Part shown: one piece after another, positions 42,092 to 50,646 of the stretch
Layout of the letters: each line of letters starts with the position of its first letter
How positions within the stretch are numbered: position 1 is the first letter of the stretch
NCBI RefSeq assembly: GCF_048892425.1
Contig: NZ_JBLZHU010000001.1
Coordinates: forward strand, 434,001 to 498,000
Direction: 5' to 3'
Length of the DNA: 64,000 bases
Source: Pacificispira sp002696645
GTDB lineage: Bacteria > Pseudomonadota > Alphaproteobacteria > UBA8366 > Aestuariispiraceae
The notes under the pieces: generated by a model
What the model saw: only the letters and a program-made list of their open reading frames with translations
Database searches by the model: none
Told to the model about the DNA's origin: nothing
Program-made: the position numbers and the translations under genes

Positions 42092-42838
42092 TCAGCCCTT
42101 TGGCTGAGCCAAAGATACCTGCTGGCATGCAGCTTTCAGGGATGAAAGGGCGGGGCCGGCAGGGTTGGTTAAGTCGGGATCTGTGGAAATCAGGGTCACG
42201 ACAGCTTCCGCTTCATTCTGCCAATTGGTAACCGGGGCGGCAATGGCATACAGGCCGGGGATGAAATTCCCTCCTGCCATGGCATAGCCTTGTTTTCGAA
42301 TGCGATCCTTTAGCATCGGTGCTGTGGACCGCTGTCCCTTCGGCAAAAGCGGCTGGGTTAACGCATCTGCGCTAAATGCCAGGAAAACCTGACCTGTCGC
42401 TGATGTCAGCAAGGGCAGCACCGTGCCCAGACCCAATGTTGTTATGACATGATTGCGGCCACGCTGCCATCGCACGATGGTGGACCCGCTGGCTCCCAGG
42501 ACCGACAGCATCGCGGTTGCCCCAACCTTGTCTACCAAATCAGGCAGGATAGCGGCCGTTTCGTTGACGAAATCATTTCGTGCCAGGGCGGAAATCCCCA
42601 AGGCCGACGCAAAGGGCCCCAGATCATACCGTCCGGAACGCTCCCGTTGTCGCAGCATTCCCTGCGCGACCAGACTGGACAGATAGCGGTGCAGCTTGCT
42701 GGTCGACATGCCGGTCCGCGCGCCAACTTCTTTCAGGGTCAGCGGTTCCGATGCGGCGGCAAAGACCCGCAGAACGGACATCGCAATATCAACAGATCCA
42801 ATTCCCCTGCGTTCCTCAGACTCCGAAACCATATCCAT
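42092..42838 (-). CDS. IclR-family transcriptional regulator
   Basis: Regulator of 248 aa. The winged helix lies at about residues 15-75 (AMSVLRVFAAASEPLTLKEVG then SKLHRYLSSLVAQGML). The C-terminal ligand domain has GSTIVRWQRG and LLTSATGQVFLAF. It is divergent from the flavin hydroxylase and CoA-ligase genes, with 89 bp between starts, and probably controls them; IclR members often regulate aromatic degradation. Direct repeats and a short palindrome lie in that gap. An aromatic acid or its CoA ester is the likely effector (inference). Confidence 0.9.
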   Translation of the reverse strand: MDMVSESEERRGIGSVDIAMSVLRVFAAASEPLTLKEVGARTGMSTSKLHRYLSSLVAQGMLRQRERSGRYDLGPFASALGISALARNDFVNETAAILPDLVDKVGATAMLSVLGASGSTIVRWQRGRNHVITTLGLGTVLPLLTSATGQVFLAFSADALTQPLLPKGQRSTAPMLKDRIRKQGYAMAGGNFIPGLYAIAAPVTNWQNEAEAVVTLISTDPDLTNPAGPALSSLKAACQQVSLAQPKG

Positions 42839-42859
42839 CCCCTGATTCCATTATTGTCT

Positions 42860-42889
42860 ATTGGTAAATATAATGTACATTGGTGAATA
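42860..42889. promoter_or_regulatory. Direct repeats and palindrome between the IclR gene and the hydroxylase gene
   Basis: ATTGGTAAATA (42860-42870) and ATTGGTGAATA (42879-42889) are direct repeats 19 bp apart, and AATGTACATT (42872-42881) between them is a perfect palindrome. They fill the 89-bp divergent gap, so they are good candidates for the regulator's binding site. Confidence 0.5.
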
Positions 42890-42927
42890 ATAAAAATGTT
42901 TAATTTGGGATGATAAGGAGACGCTGG

Positions 42928-44052
42928 ATGCGCATTGCCGTTATCGGAGGGGGGCCTGCGGGCCTGTATGTTGGCTATCTGCTGCGCCGGGCATTTGCCG
43001 ATGCGCGGATCGATATCGTCGAACAGAATCCAGAAAATGTGACCTGGGGTTTTGGTGTCGTGTTTTCCGATACAGCGCTGGATTTCCTGCAAAGTGACGA
43101 TCCAGAAACGCATGCGGCGATTGTGCCCCATATGGAAATGTGGCGGGATCTGACGCTGGATCATGCGGGCACGCGCATTGCCATCGACGGTGTTGGCTTT
43201 GCCGCGATTGGCCGGTTGAAGCTATTGCAATTGCTGACGGAACGCGCCCGGTCCGTTGGTCTGATGCCGCAATTTGGCACCCCCTTAATGGATATCAGTG
43301 CCTATCAGGACTATGATCTGATAATCGGGTCCGATGGGGTGAATTCCATCGTGCGCCAGTCGGGGTCTTTTGGGACGGTTTTAGAGCCCTTGTCGAACAA
43401 GTTTGTTTGGTTCGGGGCACGGCGACCCTTTGATACCCTGACCCAAAGCTTCCGTGAAACGACGAAGGGGCGATTCAATGCCCACCACTATCGCTATGCG
43501 CCGGATATGAGCACATTCATTGTTGAAACGGATGAGGCAACATGGGCGGCGGCAGGTTTTGCCGATATGTCTGAGGAAGAAAGCCGGGTCACCTGCGAAC
43601 AACTATTCGCCGATGTGCTGGAGGGCGCGCCCCTGGTTGCAAACAAGTCACTGTGGCGGAACTTCCCCAAGCTGTGGAATGACACATGGTATGACGGCAA
43701 CAAGGTTTTGCTGGGCGATTCCCTGCACACCGCACATTTCTCCATCGGGTCTGGTACCCGCCTGGCGATGGAGGACGGGATTGCGCTTGTTCGTGCCATG
43801 ACCGACGCAAATGGTGACGTTTCAAAGGCGCTACCTGCCTATCAGGCCGCCCGCAAACCGATTGTTGAAAAGATTGTCGTCGCCGCCAACCGTAGCGCCC
43901 TTTGGTATGAGGATTTTGCCAAACATATGGAGCTTTCTCCCTGGGATCTGGCGGATAGCTACATCCGGCGGGCAGGGCGCATTGACGATGATCGCCTGCG
44001 CAAGCTGGCCCCGAAATTCATGGCAGGCCTGGACGCCCATCGCGCCGCCTGA
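42928..44052 (+). CDS. FAD-dependent monooxygenase, probable salicylyl-CoA 5-hydroxylase type
   Basis: Flavin hydroxylase of 374 aa. The FAD motif GGGPAGLYVGYLLRRA is at residues 7-22, followed by NVTWGFGVVFSDTALDFL, a segment characteristic of aryl-CoA hydroxylases (salicylyl-CoA 5-hydroxylase and the N-domain of 2-aminobenzoyl-CoA monooxygenase/reductase). The second FAD motif is VLLGDSLHTAHFSIGSGT near residue 270. It lacks the old-yellow-enzyme domain of the 2-aminobenzoyl-CoA enzyme, which points to simple 5-hydroxylation. With the CoA ligase 38 bp downstream and gentisate enzymes nearby, salicylyl-CoA to gentisyl-CoA is the best proposal. AAGGAG is seven bases before the ATG. Confidence 0.82.
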   Translation: MRIAVIGGGPAGLYVGYLLRRAFADARIDIVEQNPENVTWGFGVVFSDTALDFLQSDDPETHAAIVPHMEMWRDLTLDHAGTRIAIDGVGFAAIGRLKLLQLLTERARSVGLMPQFGTPLMDISAYQDYDLIIGSDGVNSIVRQSGSFGTVLEPLSNKFVWFGARRPFDTLTQSFRETTKGRFNAHHYRYAPDMSTFIVETDEATWAAAGFADMSEEESRVTCEQLFADVLEGAPLVANKSLWRNFPKLWNDTWYDGNKVLLGDSLHTAHFSIGSGTRLAMEDGIALVRAMTDANGDVSKALPAYQAARKPIVEKIVVAANRSALWYEDFAKHMELSPWDLADSYIRRAGRIDDDRLRKLAPKFMAGLDAHRAA

Positions 44053-44090
44053 GCCTTTAAAATCCCGATAGTTTGTGAGGATAGACCCCA

Positions 44091-45671
44091 ATGACTCAGA
44101 TTGTTGATCCGGTTCCCAATGACACGCCCGGCGCACGGGAAATTCAATTTTCTGTACCGCAGCACTACAATGCGTCCGCCATTCTGTTTGATAATCTGGC
44201 AGCAGGGCGCGGGGGTAAGGTTGCCGTTGTGACGGAACGGGAAAGCCTGACCTATGCGGAAATCTGCGCCCAGGCGTGTCGCATTGGCAATGGATTGCTG
44301 GATCTGGGACTGACGCGCGGGGACAGGCTGGTCCTGGTTCTGAATGACAGTCCAGATTACATCGCCGCCATCTTTGGGGCGCTGCGGGCCGGGCTGGTGC
44401 CATTGTTGATTAACACGCTGTCTCCCGCGGATCAGATTGCTTTCTTTTTGGAGGATTCTGCTGCGACGGTCGCGCTGACCCATGGAGAACATCTGGGCCT
44501 GTTTTCCCAATCGTCCCCAAAACATTTGATTGCGTTGGATTCGGATGAGGGGAAGGCCTGGATATCCAAACAATCCCCCGATCTGCCGCAGGCCGATACA
44601 TCCCGCGATGATATGGCCTTCTGGATGTATTCATCGGGATCCACTGGAAAACCCAAGGGCGTCGTGCATCTGCATCACGATATGGCCTATACGGTGGAAA
44701 GCTATGCCAAGCGGGTCTTGCAGATCCAGGAGAGTGATATCTGCTTTTCTGTCCCAAAGATATTCTTTGCCTACGGATTTGGAAATTCGGTAACGTTCCC
44801 CTTTGCCGCCGGCGCAACCACGGCGCTGCTGCCGGATCGCCCAACCCCGGAGCGTATGTTTGCTCTGATCAAGACCTGTCGCCCGACGTTATTTTTTGCC
44901 CTGCCCACGGTGTATACGGCCCTGATCAAGCATCCCTCTGCGGCAACGGCGGATCTGTCTAGCGTAAGACTGTGCATATCGGCAGCCGAAGTCCTGTCCG
45001 GCGACGTCTTCACCGCCTGGAAGTCGCGCTTTGGCCATGAGATCATGGAAGGGCTGGGCTCAACAGAGGTGCTGCATATCTATCTGTCCAACACGTTGGA
45101 TCAGAAGAAGCTGGGATCGGCTGGCAAGCGCGTGCCTGGATATGAATTGAAGCTGACGGATCGGGACGGACAGTCCGTTGGTCCGGGGGAAGAAGGTATC
45201 CTTTGGATCCGGGGTGATTCGGACGCGCCCTGCTATTGGAACCGCCCTGACAAGACCGCAGAGACAATGCGCGGGGATTGGATCTGGACCGGCGATCGCT
45301 TTGTTGTGGACCAGGATGGCTTTTACTTCTTCCGTGGGCGCGCCGATGACCTGATCAAGGTCAGCGGACAATGGGTCTATCCGCTGGAGGTCGAATTGTG
45401 CCTGAACGAGCATCCAAAGGTAACGGAATGCACTGTGCTGGGTCTGACCTTGGCAGATGGCCGAACAACCCTTGTTGCCGCGGTGGCACCCGGTCCCGGT
45501 ATTACGGGGGATGATGCTTTGTCTTCGGAATTAAAGGATTATGTGAAGACGACCCTGCTGCCATACAAATATCCCAGACAGTTTCTGTATCTGGATACTT
45601 TGCCCAAGACCGGGACGGATAAGATTGATCGTCAGGCCTGTAAACGCCTTTTCAACGAAATGGAAGCATAA
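44091..45671 (+). CDS. Benzoate-CoA ligase-family enzyme, probable salicylate-CoA ligase
   Basis: ATP-dependent acyl-CoA synthetase of 526 aa in the ANL family. The phosphate loop MYSSGSTGKPKGVVH is near residue 183, GLGSTEVLHIYLSN near 320 is the benzoate-CoA ligase-type A5 motif, and GDRFVVDQDGFYFFRGRADD near 400 leads to the hinge. The catalytic lysine is probably that in TGTDKIDR near the end. It makes an aryl-CoA thioester that the adjacent flavin hydroxylase can use, so salicylate (or another hydroxy- or aminobenzoate) is the likely substrate. Benzoate itself cannot be excluded. Confidence 0.87.
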   Translation: MTQIVDPVPNDTPGAREIQFSVPQHYNASAILFDNLAAGRGGKVAVVTERESLTYAEICAQACRIGNGLLDLGLTRGDRLVLVLNDSPDYIAAIFGALRAGLVPLLINTLSPADQIAFFLEDSAATVALTHGEHLGLFSQSSPKHLIALDSDEGKAWISKQSPDLPQADTSRDDMAFWMYSSGSTGKPKGVVHLHHDMAYTVESYAKRVLQIQESDICFSVPKIFFAYGFGNSVTFPFAAGATTALLPDRPTPERMFALIKTCRPTLFFALPTVYTALIKHPSAATADLSSVRLCISAAEVLSGDVFTAWKSRFGHEIMEGLGSTEVLHIYLSNTLDQKKLGSAGKRVPGYELKLTDRDGQSVGPGEEGILWIRGDSDAPCYWNRPDKTAETMRGDWIWTGDRFVVDQDGFYFFRGRADDLIKVSGQWVYPLEVELCLNEHPKVTECTVLGLTLADGRTTLVAAVAPGPGITGDDALSSELKDYVKTTLLPYKYPRQFLYLDTLPKTGTDKIDRQACKRLFNEMEA

Positions 45672-45754
45672 GGTCTGATCCGGGCCGCCTCATTGCAAAG
45701 CAGGGTGCCGTGTGGTCAAACCAGTGCCCATGGCTGTAAAATGAGAGTGATACC

Positions 45755-46702
45755 GTGAGTGATCAGCATTCAGATTCCGTGACAGGCTCTGCCGCGCTGC
45801 TGCAACGCAGAAATGCGGAGGCGTATCTGTTCCTGATATTCACCATGCTGTGCTGGGCCGGGAATGCCATTATGGGGCAATTAGCAGTAGGGCAGGTTTC
45901 GCCCATGTTGGTTGTGCTTGGGCGATGGGCAGGCGTGATGCTGTTATGTGGCATTTTCATGCGGCACCATCTGAAACGCGACTGGCCGGTCCTGCGCAAG
46001 AACCTGGTCTTCCTGTCGATCGCGGGGGCCCTGGGATATTCTGCCTTTAATGGATTATTCTATCTGGCGGCACATTCGACCAGCGGGCTGAATATTGGGA
46101 TTCTGCAAGGATCCATGCCCGTATTCGTCGCGATGGGGGCGTTTCTGGTCTATCGCACCCGGATCACCCGGCTTCAGTTGTTAGGGGTGATCCTGACGGT
46201 CAGCGGGGTCATCATCATTGCCAGTGCGGGCAGCCTGGACCGTCTGTTGCACCTGGAATTCAAACGGGGCGATCTTCTGATGATCTGCGCCAGTATTCTG
46301 TATGCTGGCTATACAATCGCGCTGCGCAACCGCCCCGCGGTTTCACCACTCAGCCTGTTTGCCGTTATGGCCGCCAGTGCTTTCGTCCTGTCCATCCCAT
46401 TTGCCGGGATAGAATATATGCTGGGGGCGTCGCAATGGCCCACGCCCTTTGGCTGGTTGGTGGTTGGATTGATCACGATCTTTCCATCCTTCCTGGCGCA
46501 GCTTTTCTTCATTCAGGGGGTGGACCGTGTCGGGCCCAGCCGGGCGGGCGTGTTTATGAATCTGGTTCCAATTTTCGCAGCCGGCATGGCCGTTGTCGTC
46601 CTGAACGAGTCCTTTGAAATATATCACGGGGTCGCCTTGGTTCTGGTATTGATCGGCATTTATCTGTCCGAAAAGTTCAAAGCGCCCCTGGGACAACCCT
46701 AA
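45755..46702 (+). CDS. EamA/DMT-superfamily transporter (after the aryl-CoA genes)
   Basis: Membrane protein of 315 aa with ten helices in two EamA repeats (first FTMLCWAGNAIMGQLAV, second ADLLMICASILYAGYTIALRN-like). The start is a GTG. It follows the CoA-ligase gene by 83 bp on the same strand and may be co-transcribed, which would fit export or uptake of an aromatic acid, but DMT proteins move many solutes and nothing in the sequence fixes one. A second EamA gene lies at 58325-59278. Confidence 0.85.
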   Translation: MSDQHSDSVTGSAALLQRRNAEAYLFLIFTMLCWAGNAIMGQLAVGQVSPMLVVLGRWAGVMLLCGIFMRHHLKRDWPVLRKNLVFLSIAGALGYSAFNGLFYLAAHSTSGLNIGILQGSMPVFVAMGAFLVYRTRITRLQLLGVILTVSGVIIIASAGSLDRLLHLEFKRGDLLMICASILYAGYTIALRNRPAVSPLSLFAVMAASAFVLSIPFAGIEYMLGASQWPTPFGWLVVGLITIFPSFLAQLFFIQGVDRVGPSRAGVFMNLVPIFAAGMAVVVLNESFEIYHGVALVLVLIGIYLSEKFKAPLGQP

Positions 46703-46717
46703 AACAGGGCAATCAGA

Positions 46718-48718
46718 TCATTGGCGAACAGTATCCATCGCGGGGGCGGAGGTCACTGGACGTGCGGATTTGCGCCGGTCGATCACCTGATAGATGGCCT
46801 GCGGTTGATCAAATCCCTTTAGATTGAACTGACCCAGCTCTTCGAATGTGAAGTTCTTACCCTGGCAAAGATCCCGGACGATGCTGCTGACCGCCGTTTG
46901 CCTGGGGCCGGCCTTGGACAGGACGCGCGCCGCCATGTTTACAGGCGTTCCAAACAAATCGCCGCTTTCATGAATGGGTTCACCGGCACTGATGCCAACG
47001 GATATCTCAAACGCCAGATCGCTCATCATCGTGCTGAATTTAGCGATACCATCCTGCATCAACAGCGCTGCTTCGACCGAATTCACAACGGCGGGGAAGG
47101 AGGCCATGATGCCATCGCCCGTATGCTTGATCTCTCGACCGCCATATTTTGTGATTGCCTCGCGCACGATATCATTATGGGCGCGCACCACATTCATCAG
47201 CCATTCGTCCCCTTTTTGCTGCTGATTTTTGGTTGAACCGACGATATCGGTGAATAAGACCGATACAAAGCCATAGGATCCCGGTCCTTCAGACGGGTCA
47301 TCATAGTGCTTTGGATCGTTTTTCGCCTCAGTATTCTGACCCGGCGCGGCTTTTGGGGTCTTCCACATTTTCAGGGCGTCGGCGAAACCAGAGCTCGCAT
47401 TGGGATCGCGCCCCTGGTTCAGCGCGCTGCCGCGTCCCAGTGAATACATTTCAAAGAACCGCTTATCCAAAAGATATTCGTCAATATTTGCAGCGAACCC
47501 CTTAGCCATCGCGGTTGGCGCGCCCATCGCTTCGATCTGTTCACACAGGATATTGCGAACTTCTTTCGCTGCGACCTTAAAGCGACGCGCCAGCGTTTCG
47601 GCTGCACCCGCCAGGAACAGGATGACCCCGAATCGCAGAAAATGATCCTTATCCAGCGTATTGGCCGATGCGGCCTTCGCATCGTTTACAATTTCCTGTA
47701 AGGCGCTCCTCAATGGGCCAGGACCGGTCGGTTCCTGGGTCGGCGGCGGTGTGGGCACTGTTTCGCTGTCTTCTTCGAGATCATCCGCCTCATCTTCCAA
47801 ATCCGGTTCCTGGGCTTCCTGATCAATCTGGTCGATAGAGTGTAGATCGGCTTCTTGTATCGCGTCGTAAGGGGGAACCGTGTCCAAGCTTTCCTGTTCA
47901 GGGGCAATCGCCTCTTCATATTGTGCGGCGGCATCCTCCAATGCCTTCGCCGCCAGGGCGGCTGCTTCAGGACTGGCCTTTTCAGCAATTGTCGGGGCTG
48001 TTTCTGGGTGCTGTTGCGGAGCCGAAGACGTCTGCATATTCCGCATGATACGGCGCAAGATTGGCACAAAGGTTACGATCCACCCTGCCAGCCAGGCCCC
48101 CACCAGAAGGATCTGGCCAGTCTTGGAGCCAAAGGACAGGCCGGCCATTGTCAGTCCCTTAAGGACATAAAATGCGCCAATTCCAGCACCGGTACCGACC
48201 AGACAGGCCAGCAGGAAACCGATCATCAACTTCGGTATGGCAGCCGACCAATCCGAATCCCCCTGAACCTCATTGGCCTTTGGGGGGCGACGCAATTCGG
48301 GTTCTTTCCCGGTGGCTTTTTTCGCATTGTCTGTTTTTTGACCGGCGACGCGCTGCTTAGCCAAAGCGGCAGCGTTGGCCGCTGCGGAGCCACTGGGCGC
48401 GTTGCGTAACACGGCTTTAGTCGTGTTCCTGCCGGCGGTCGGGCTGGCTGACCCATCTGCGCCAGCCGTAATGCTGGTTACCGGAGGTTTGGTCTTCAGC
48501 TTCGGGCTGTGATAAATGACGGATTCTGATGCGGTGCCAGAGGCTTTGTCAAAGCTTTCACGAACAACACAGGCGGCATCGAAATGTCCCTGTGTATCCA
48601 GACGCTTGGCCTCATCAATCGCAGCCTCCCGCTCGCTCAGCGGATAGCGATGATGAATCTGCCATCGACCATACTGGAGGTAGTAGACCTCAAAAGAGAC
48701 CGATCTGCCACCTGACAT
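46718..48718 (-). CDS. Membrane-linked class III adenylate/guanylate cyclase with long acidic linker
   Basis: Multidomain protein of 666 aa. Residues 1-70 form a small folded domain (VYYLQYGRWQIHHRYPLSER) of unknown role. An Ala/Lys-rich linker follows, then two membrane helices (about 163-187 and 202-222), then a very acidic, Gln/Pro/Glu-rich linker (about 235-335) and a helical middle region. The C-terminal cyclase domain (about 480-650) looks active: FTDIVGS gives a metal-binding Asp, IKHTGDGIMASF a Lys and second Asp, and VNMAARV the Asn/Arg pair. The helical middle part may sense or dimerise. cAMP is more likely than cGMP, but specificity is not proven. It is convergent with the EamA gene, 15 bp away. 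Confidence 0.88.
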   Translation of the reverse strand: MSGGRSVSFEVYYLQYGRWQIHHRYPLSEREAAIDEAKRLDTQGHFDAACVVRESFDKASGTASESVIYHSPKLKTKPPVTSITAGADGSASPTAGRNTTKAVLRNAPSGSAAANAAALAKQRVAGQKTDNAKKATGKEPELRRPPKANEVQGDSDWSAAIPKLMIGFLLACLVGTGAGIGAFYVLKGLTMAGLSFGSKTGQILLVGAWLAGWIVTFVPILRRIMRNMQTSSAPQQHPETAPTIAEKASPEAAALAAKALEDAAAQYEEAIAPEQESLDTVPPYDAIQEADLHSIDQIDQEAQEPDLEDEADDLEEDSETVPTPPPTQEPTGPGPLRSALQEIVNDAKAASANTLDKDHFLRFGVILFLAGAAETLARRFKVAAKEVRNILCEQIEAMGAPTAMAKGFAANIDEYLLDKRFFEMYSLGRGSALNQGRDPNASSGFADALKMWKTPKAAPGQNTEAKNDPKHYDDPSEGPGSYGFVSVLFTDIVGSTKNQQQKGDEWLMNVVRAHNDIVREAITKYGGREIKHTGDGIMASFPAVVNSVEAALLMQDGIAKFSTMMSDLAFEISVGISAGEPIHESGDLFGTPVNMAARVLSKAGPRQTAVSSIVRDLCQGKNFTFEELGQFNLKGFDQPQAIYQVIDRRKSARPVTSAPAMDTVRQ

Positions 48719-48919
48719 AGAATGTCCGCCCCAAATTTCCGCCTGTTATAGCGCCCCATATTCACCCTTGGAACAGATCCTCCCCCAAAGGCCTGCGCCA
48801 CGAACCAGTACTATACCGGATTCTGAACAACAGGATGAAACAATAGTTTGAAGGAATGGTTAACAAGATAGCACGGCATGACTGGCACCGTGATCGGGCA
48901 TACTCATCGGGAAACGGAG

Positions 48920-49507
48920 TCAGCCATCCTTGGGAGTCCGGTTCATTCCGTGATAGGCTTCGTTCGGCATCATTTCGACCGCATGGGCCATGCGGTTCGT
49001 GTAATTGAAGAACGCCGCCGTCTCCGCAATGTCCCAAATGCCTTCATCGCTGAACCCGGCATCCCGCAGGGATTGGCGCGCGGCCTCATTAATCTTTTCA
49101 GGGTCATCGGTCAGGTCCCACACGAAATCCAGCATGGCCCGGTGGCGGTCGCTTAACTCCGCCATGCGGTAATTCATCACCAACATTTCCCCTAATACAG
49201 GGTCCCCGGACAGGGCACGCACCGCCTGTCCATGGGCGACCAGACAATACAGGCACCGATTTCGGCACGATACCGTGACCGCAATCATTTCCCGCTCCAA
49301 TTTGCTTAATGGTCCTTCGGACAGCATGATTTCATTATAGCTGTCGATAAATTTCCGCAGGCGCGCGGGTCGGAAGCTATATGCCTTCAGGACATTGGGT
49401 AACAGGCCCAGCTTTTCGCGACAAATTGCAAAATACTTCTGCAAATCCGGGTCAAGCGTCGCCTCATCCGGCACCGGCAGGGCGTGGATCTTTTCAGATT
49501 TGGTCAT
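48920..49507 (-). CDS. Peroxidase-related carboxymuconolactone decarboxylase-family protein
   Basis: AhpD-like protein of 195 aa. The redox pair is in CRNRCLYCLVAHGQAVR (CLYC with the following histidine), the pattern of the peroxidase-related AhpD subfamily. The C-terminus EAYHGMNRTPKDG matches this group. ATG 49507 has AAGAGG five bases upstream. It lies 23 bp after the aroC stop on the same strand and may be the last gene of the fabI-aroC run. Its function is probably thiol-based detoxification; the substrate is unknown. Confidence 0.87.
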   Translation of the reverse strand: MTKSEKIHALPVPDEATLDPDLQKYFAICREKLGLLPNVLKAYSFRPARLRKFIDSYNEIMLSEGPLSKLEREMIAVTVSCRNRCLYCLVAHGQAVRALSGDPVLGEMLVMNYRMAELSDRHRAMLDFVWDLTDDPEKINEAARQSLRDAGFSDEGIWDIAETAAFFNYTNRMAHAVEMMPNEAYHGMNRTPKDG

Positions 49508-49530
49508 GTCAGCCTCTTTCAGGAAGGGGG

Positions 49531-50616
49531 TTACCCACATTGCGCGCGATGGCGCATCAAATGATCCAACAGGGTGCACGCGACCATGGCTTCCCCAACG
49601 GGAACAGCCCGTATTCCAACACAGGGGTCGTGGCGACCCTTGGTGATGATTTCTGCTTCCTCACCGCTTGTGGTGATGGTGTCGCGCGGTTGCAGGATTG
49701 AACTGGTCGGTTTGACGGCAAAACGTGCAATGATCGGCTGTCCGGTGGAAATTCCACCCAGAATGCCGCCCGCATTATTGGCCCGGAAGCGGGGCTTGCC
49801 GTCATTACCCATTCGGATCTCATCGGCATTTTCTTCGCCCGTTAAGGCGGCAGCCCCGAATCCAGCGCCAATCTCAACCCCTTTGACCGCATTAATCGAC
49901 ATCAGGGCTGATGCCAGATCGGAATCCAGCTTGCCATAGACCGGTGCACCCCAGCCGACCGGGATGCCTTCTGCCACAACCTCAACGACCGCGCCGCAGG
50001 AAGACCCGGCCTTACGGATACCATCCAGATAGCTCGCCCAGTCCTGGGCGGCGACGGGATCGGGACAGAAGAACGGATTGTTATCAACCTCATCCCAAAC
50101 CCAGCGATCCCGATCGATCTGATGCGGACCCATTTGAACCAGGGCGGCGCGCAGGGTGAATTCATCCCCCAGAATATGGCTCAACACCTTACGGGCGACG
50201 CCACCGGCGGCAACCCGCATGGCTGTTTCCCGCGCTGAGGAGCGTCCCCCCCCCCGATAGTCGCGAATGCCGTATTTTTCCCAATAGGTGAAATCGGCAT
50301 GACCAGGGCGGAATTTCTGTGCGATGTCCGAGTAATCTTTGGACCGTTGATCCGTGTTTTCGATCAGCAAACCAATCGGTGTTCCGGTCGTTACCCCCTC
50401 AAACACGCCTGACAGGATTTTTACCTGATCAGCTTCCTGGCGCTGGGTTGTGTAGCGGGATTGGCCGGGGCGACGCTTGTCCAGATAGGGCTGCAAGTCA
50501 GCCTCTGACATTGGGACAAGGGGCGGGCAGCCATCGACGACACAGCCAATGGCGGGACCATGGCTTTCCCCGAAGGTTGTCACCCGAAACAATGTGCCAA
50601 AGGTATTATCAGACAT
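49531..50616 (-). CDS. aroC: Chorismate synthase
   Basis: FMN-dependent enzyme of 361 aa that makes chorismate from EPSP, the last step of the shikimate path. Signatures are TTFGESHGPAIGCVVDG near residue 10, RPGHADFTYWEKYG near 105, RSSARETAMRVAAG near 125, and the C-terminal GRHDPCVGIRAVPVGEAM. The length is standard. It is 30 bp downstream of fabI on the same strand. Confidence 0.97.
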   Translation of the reverse strand: MSDNTFGTLFRVTTFGESHGPAIGCVVDGCPPLVPMSEADLQPYLDKRRPGQSRYTTQRQEADQVKILSGVFEGVTTGTPIGLLIENTDQRSKDYSDIAQKFRPGHADFTYWEKYGIRDYRGGGRSSARETAMRVAAGGVARKVLSHILGDEFTLRAALVQMGPHQIDRDRWVWDEVDNNPFFCPDPVAAQDWASYLDGIRKAGSSCGAVVEVVAEGIPVGWGAPVYGKLDSDLASALMSINAVKGVEIGAGFGAAALTGEENADEIRMGNDGKPRFRANNAGGILGGISTGQPIIARFAVKPTSSILQPRDTITTSGEEAEIITKGRHDPCVGIRAVPVGEAMVACTLLDHLMRHRAQCG

Positions 50617-50646
50617 GCGCCCGCCTTAGTGAGTCGAGCGGACTGG

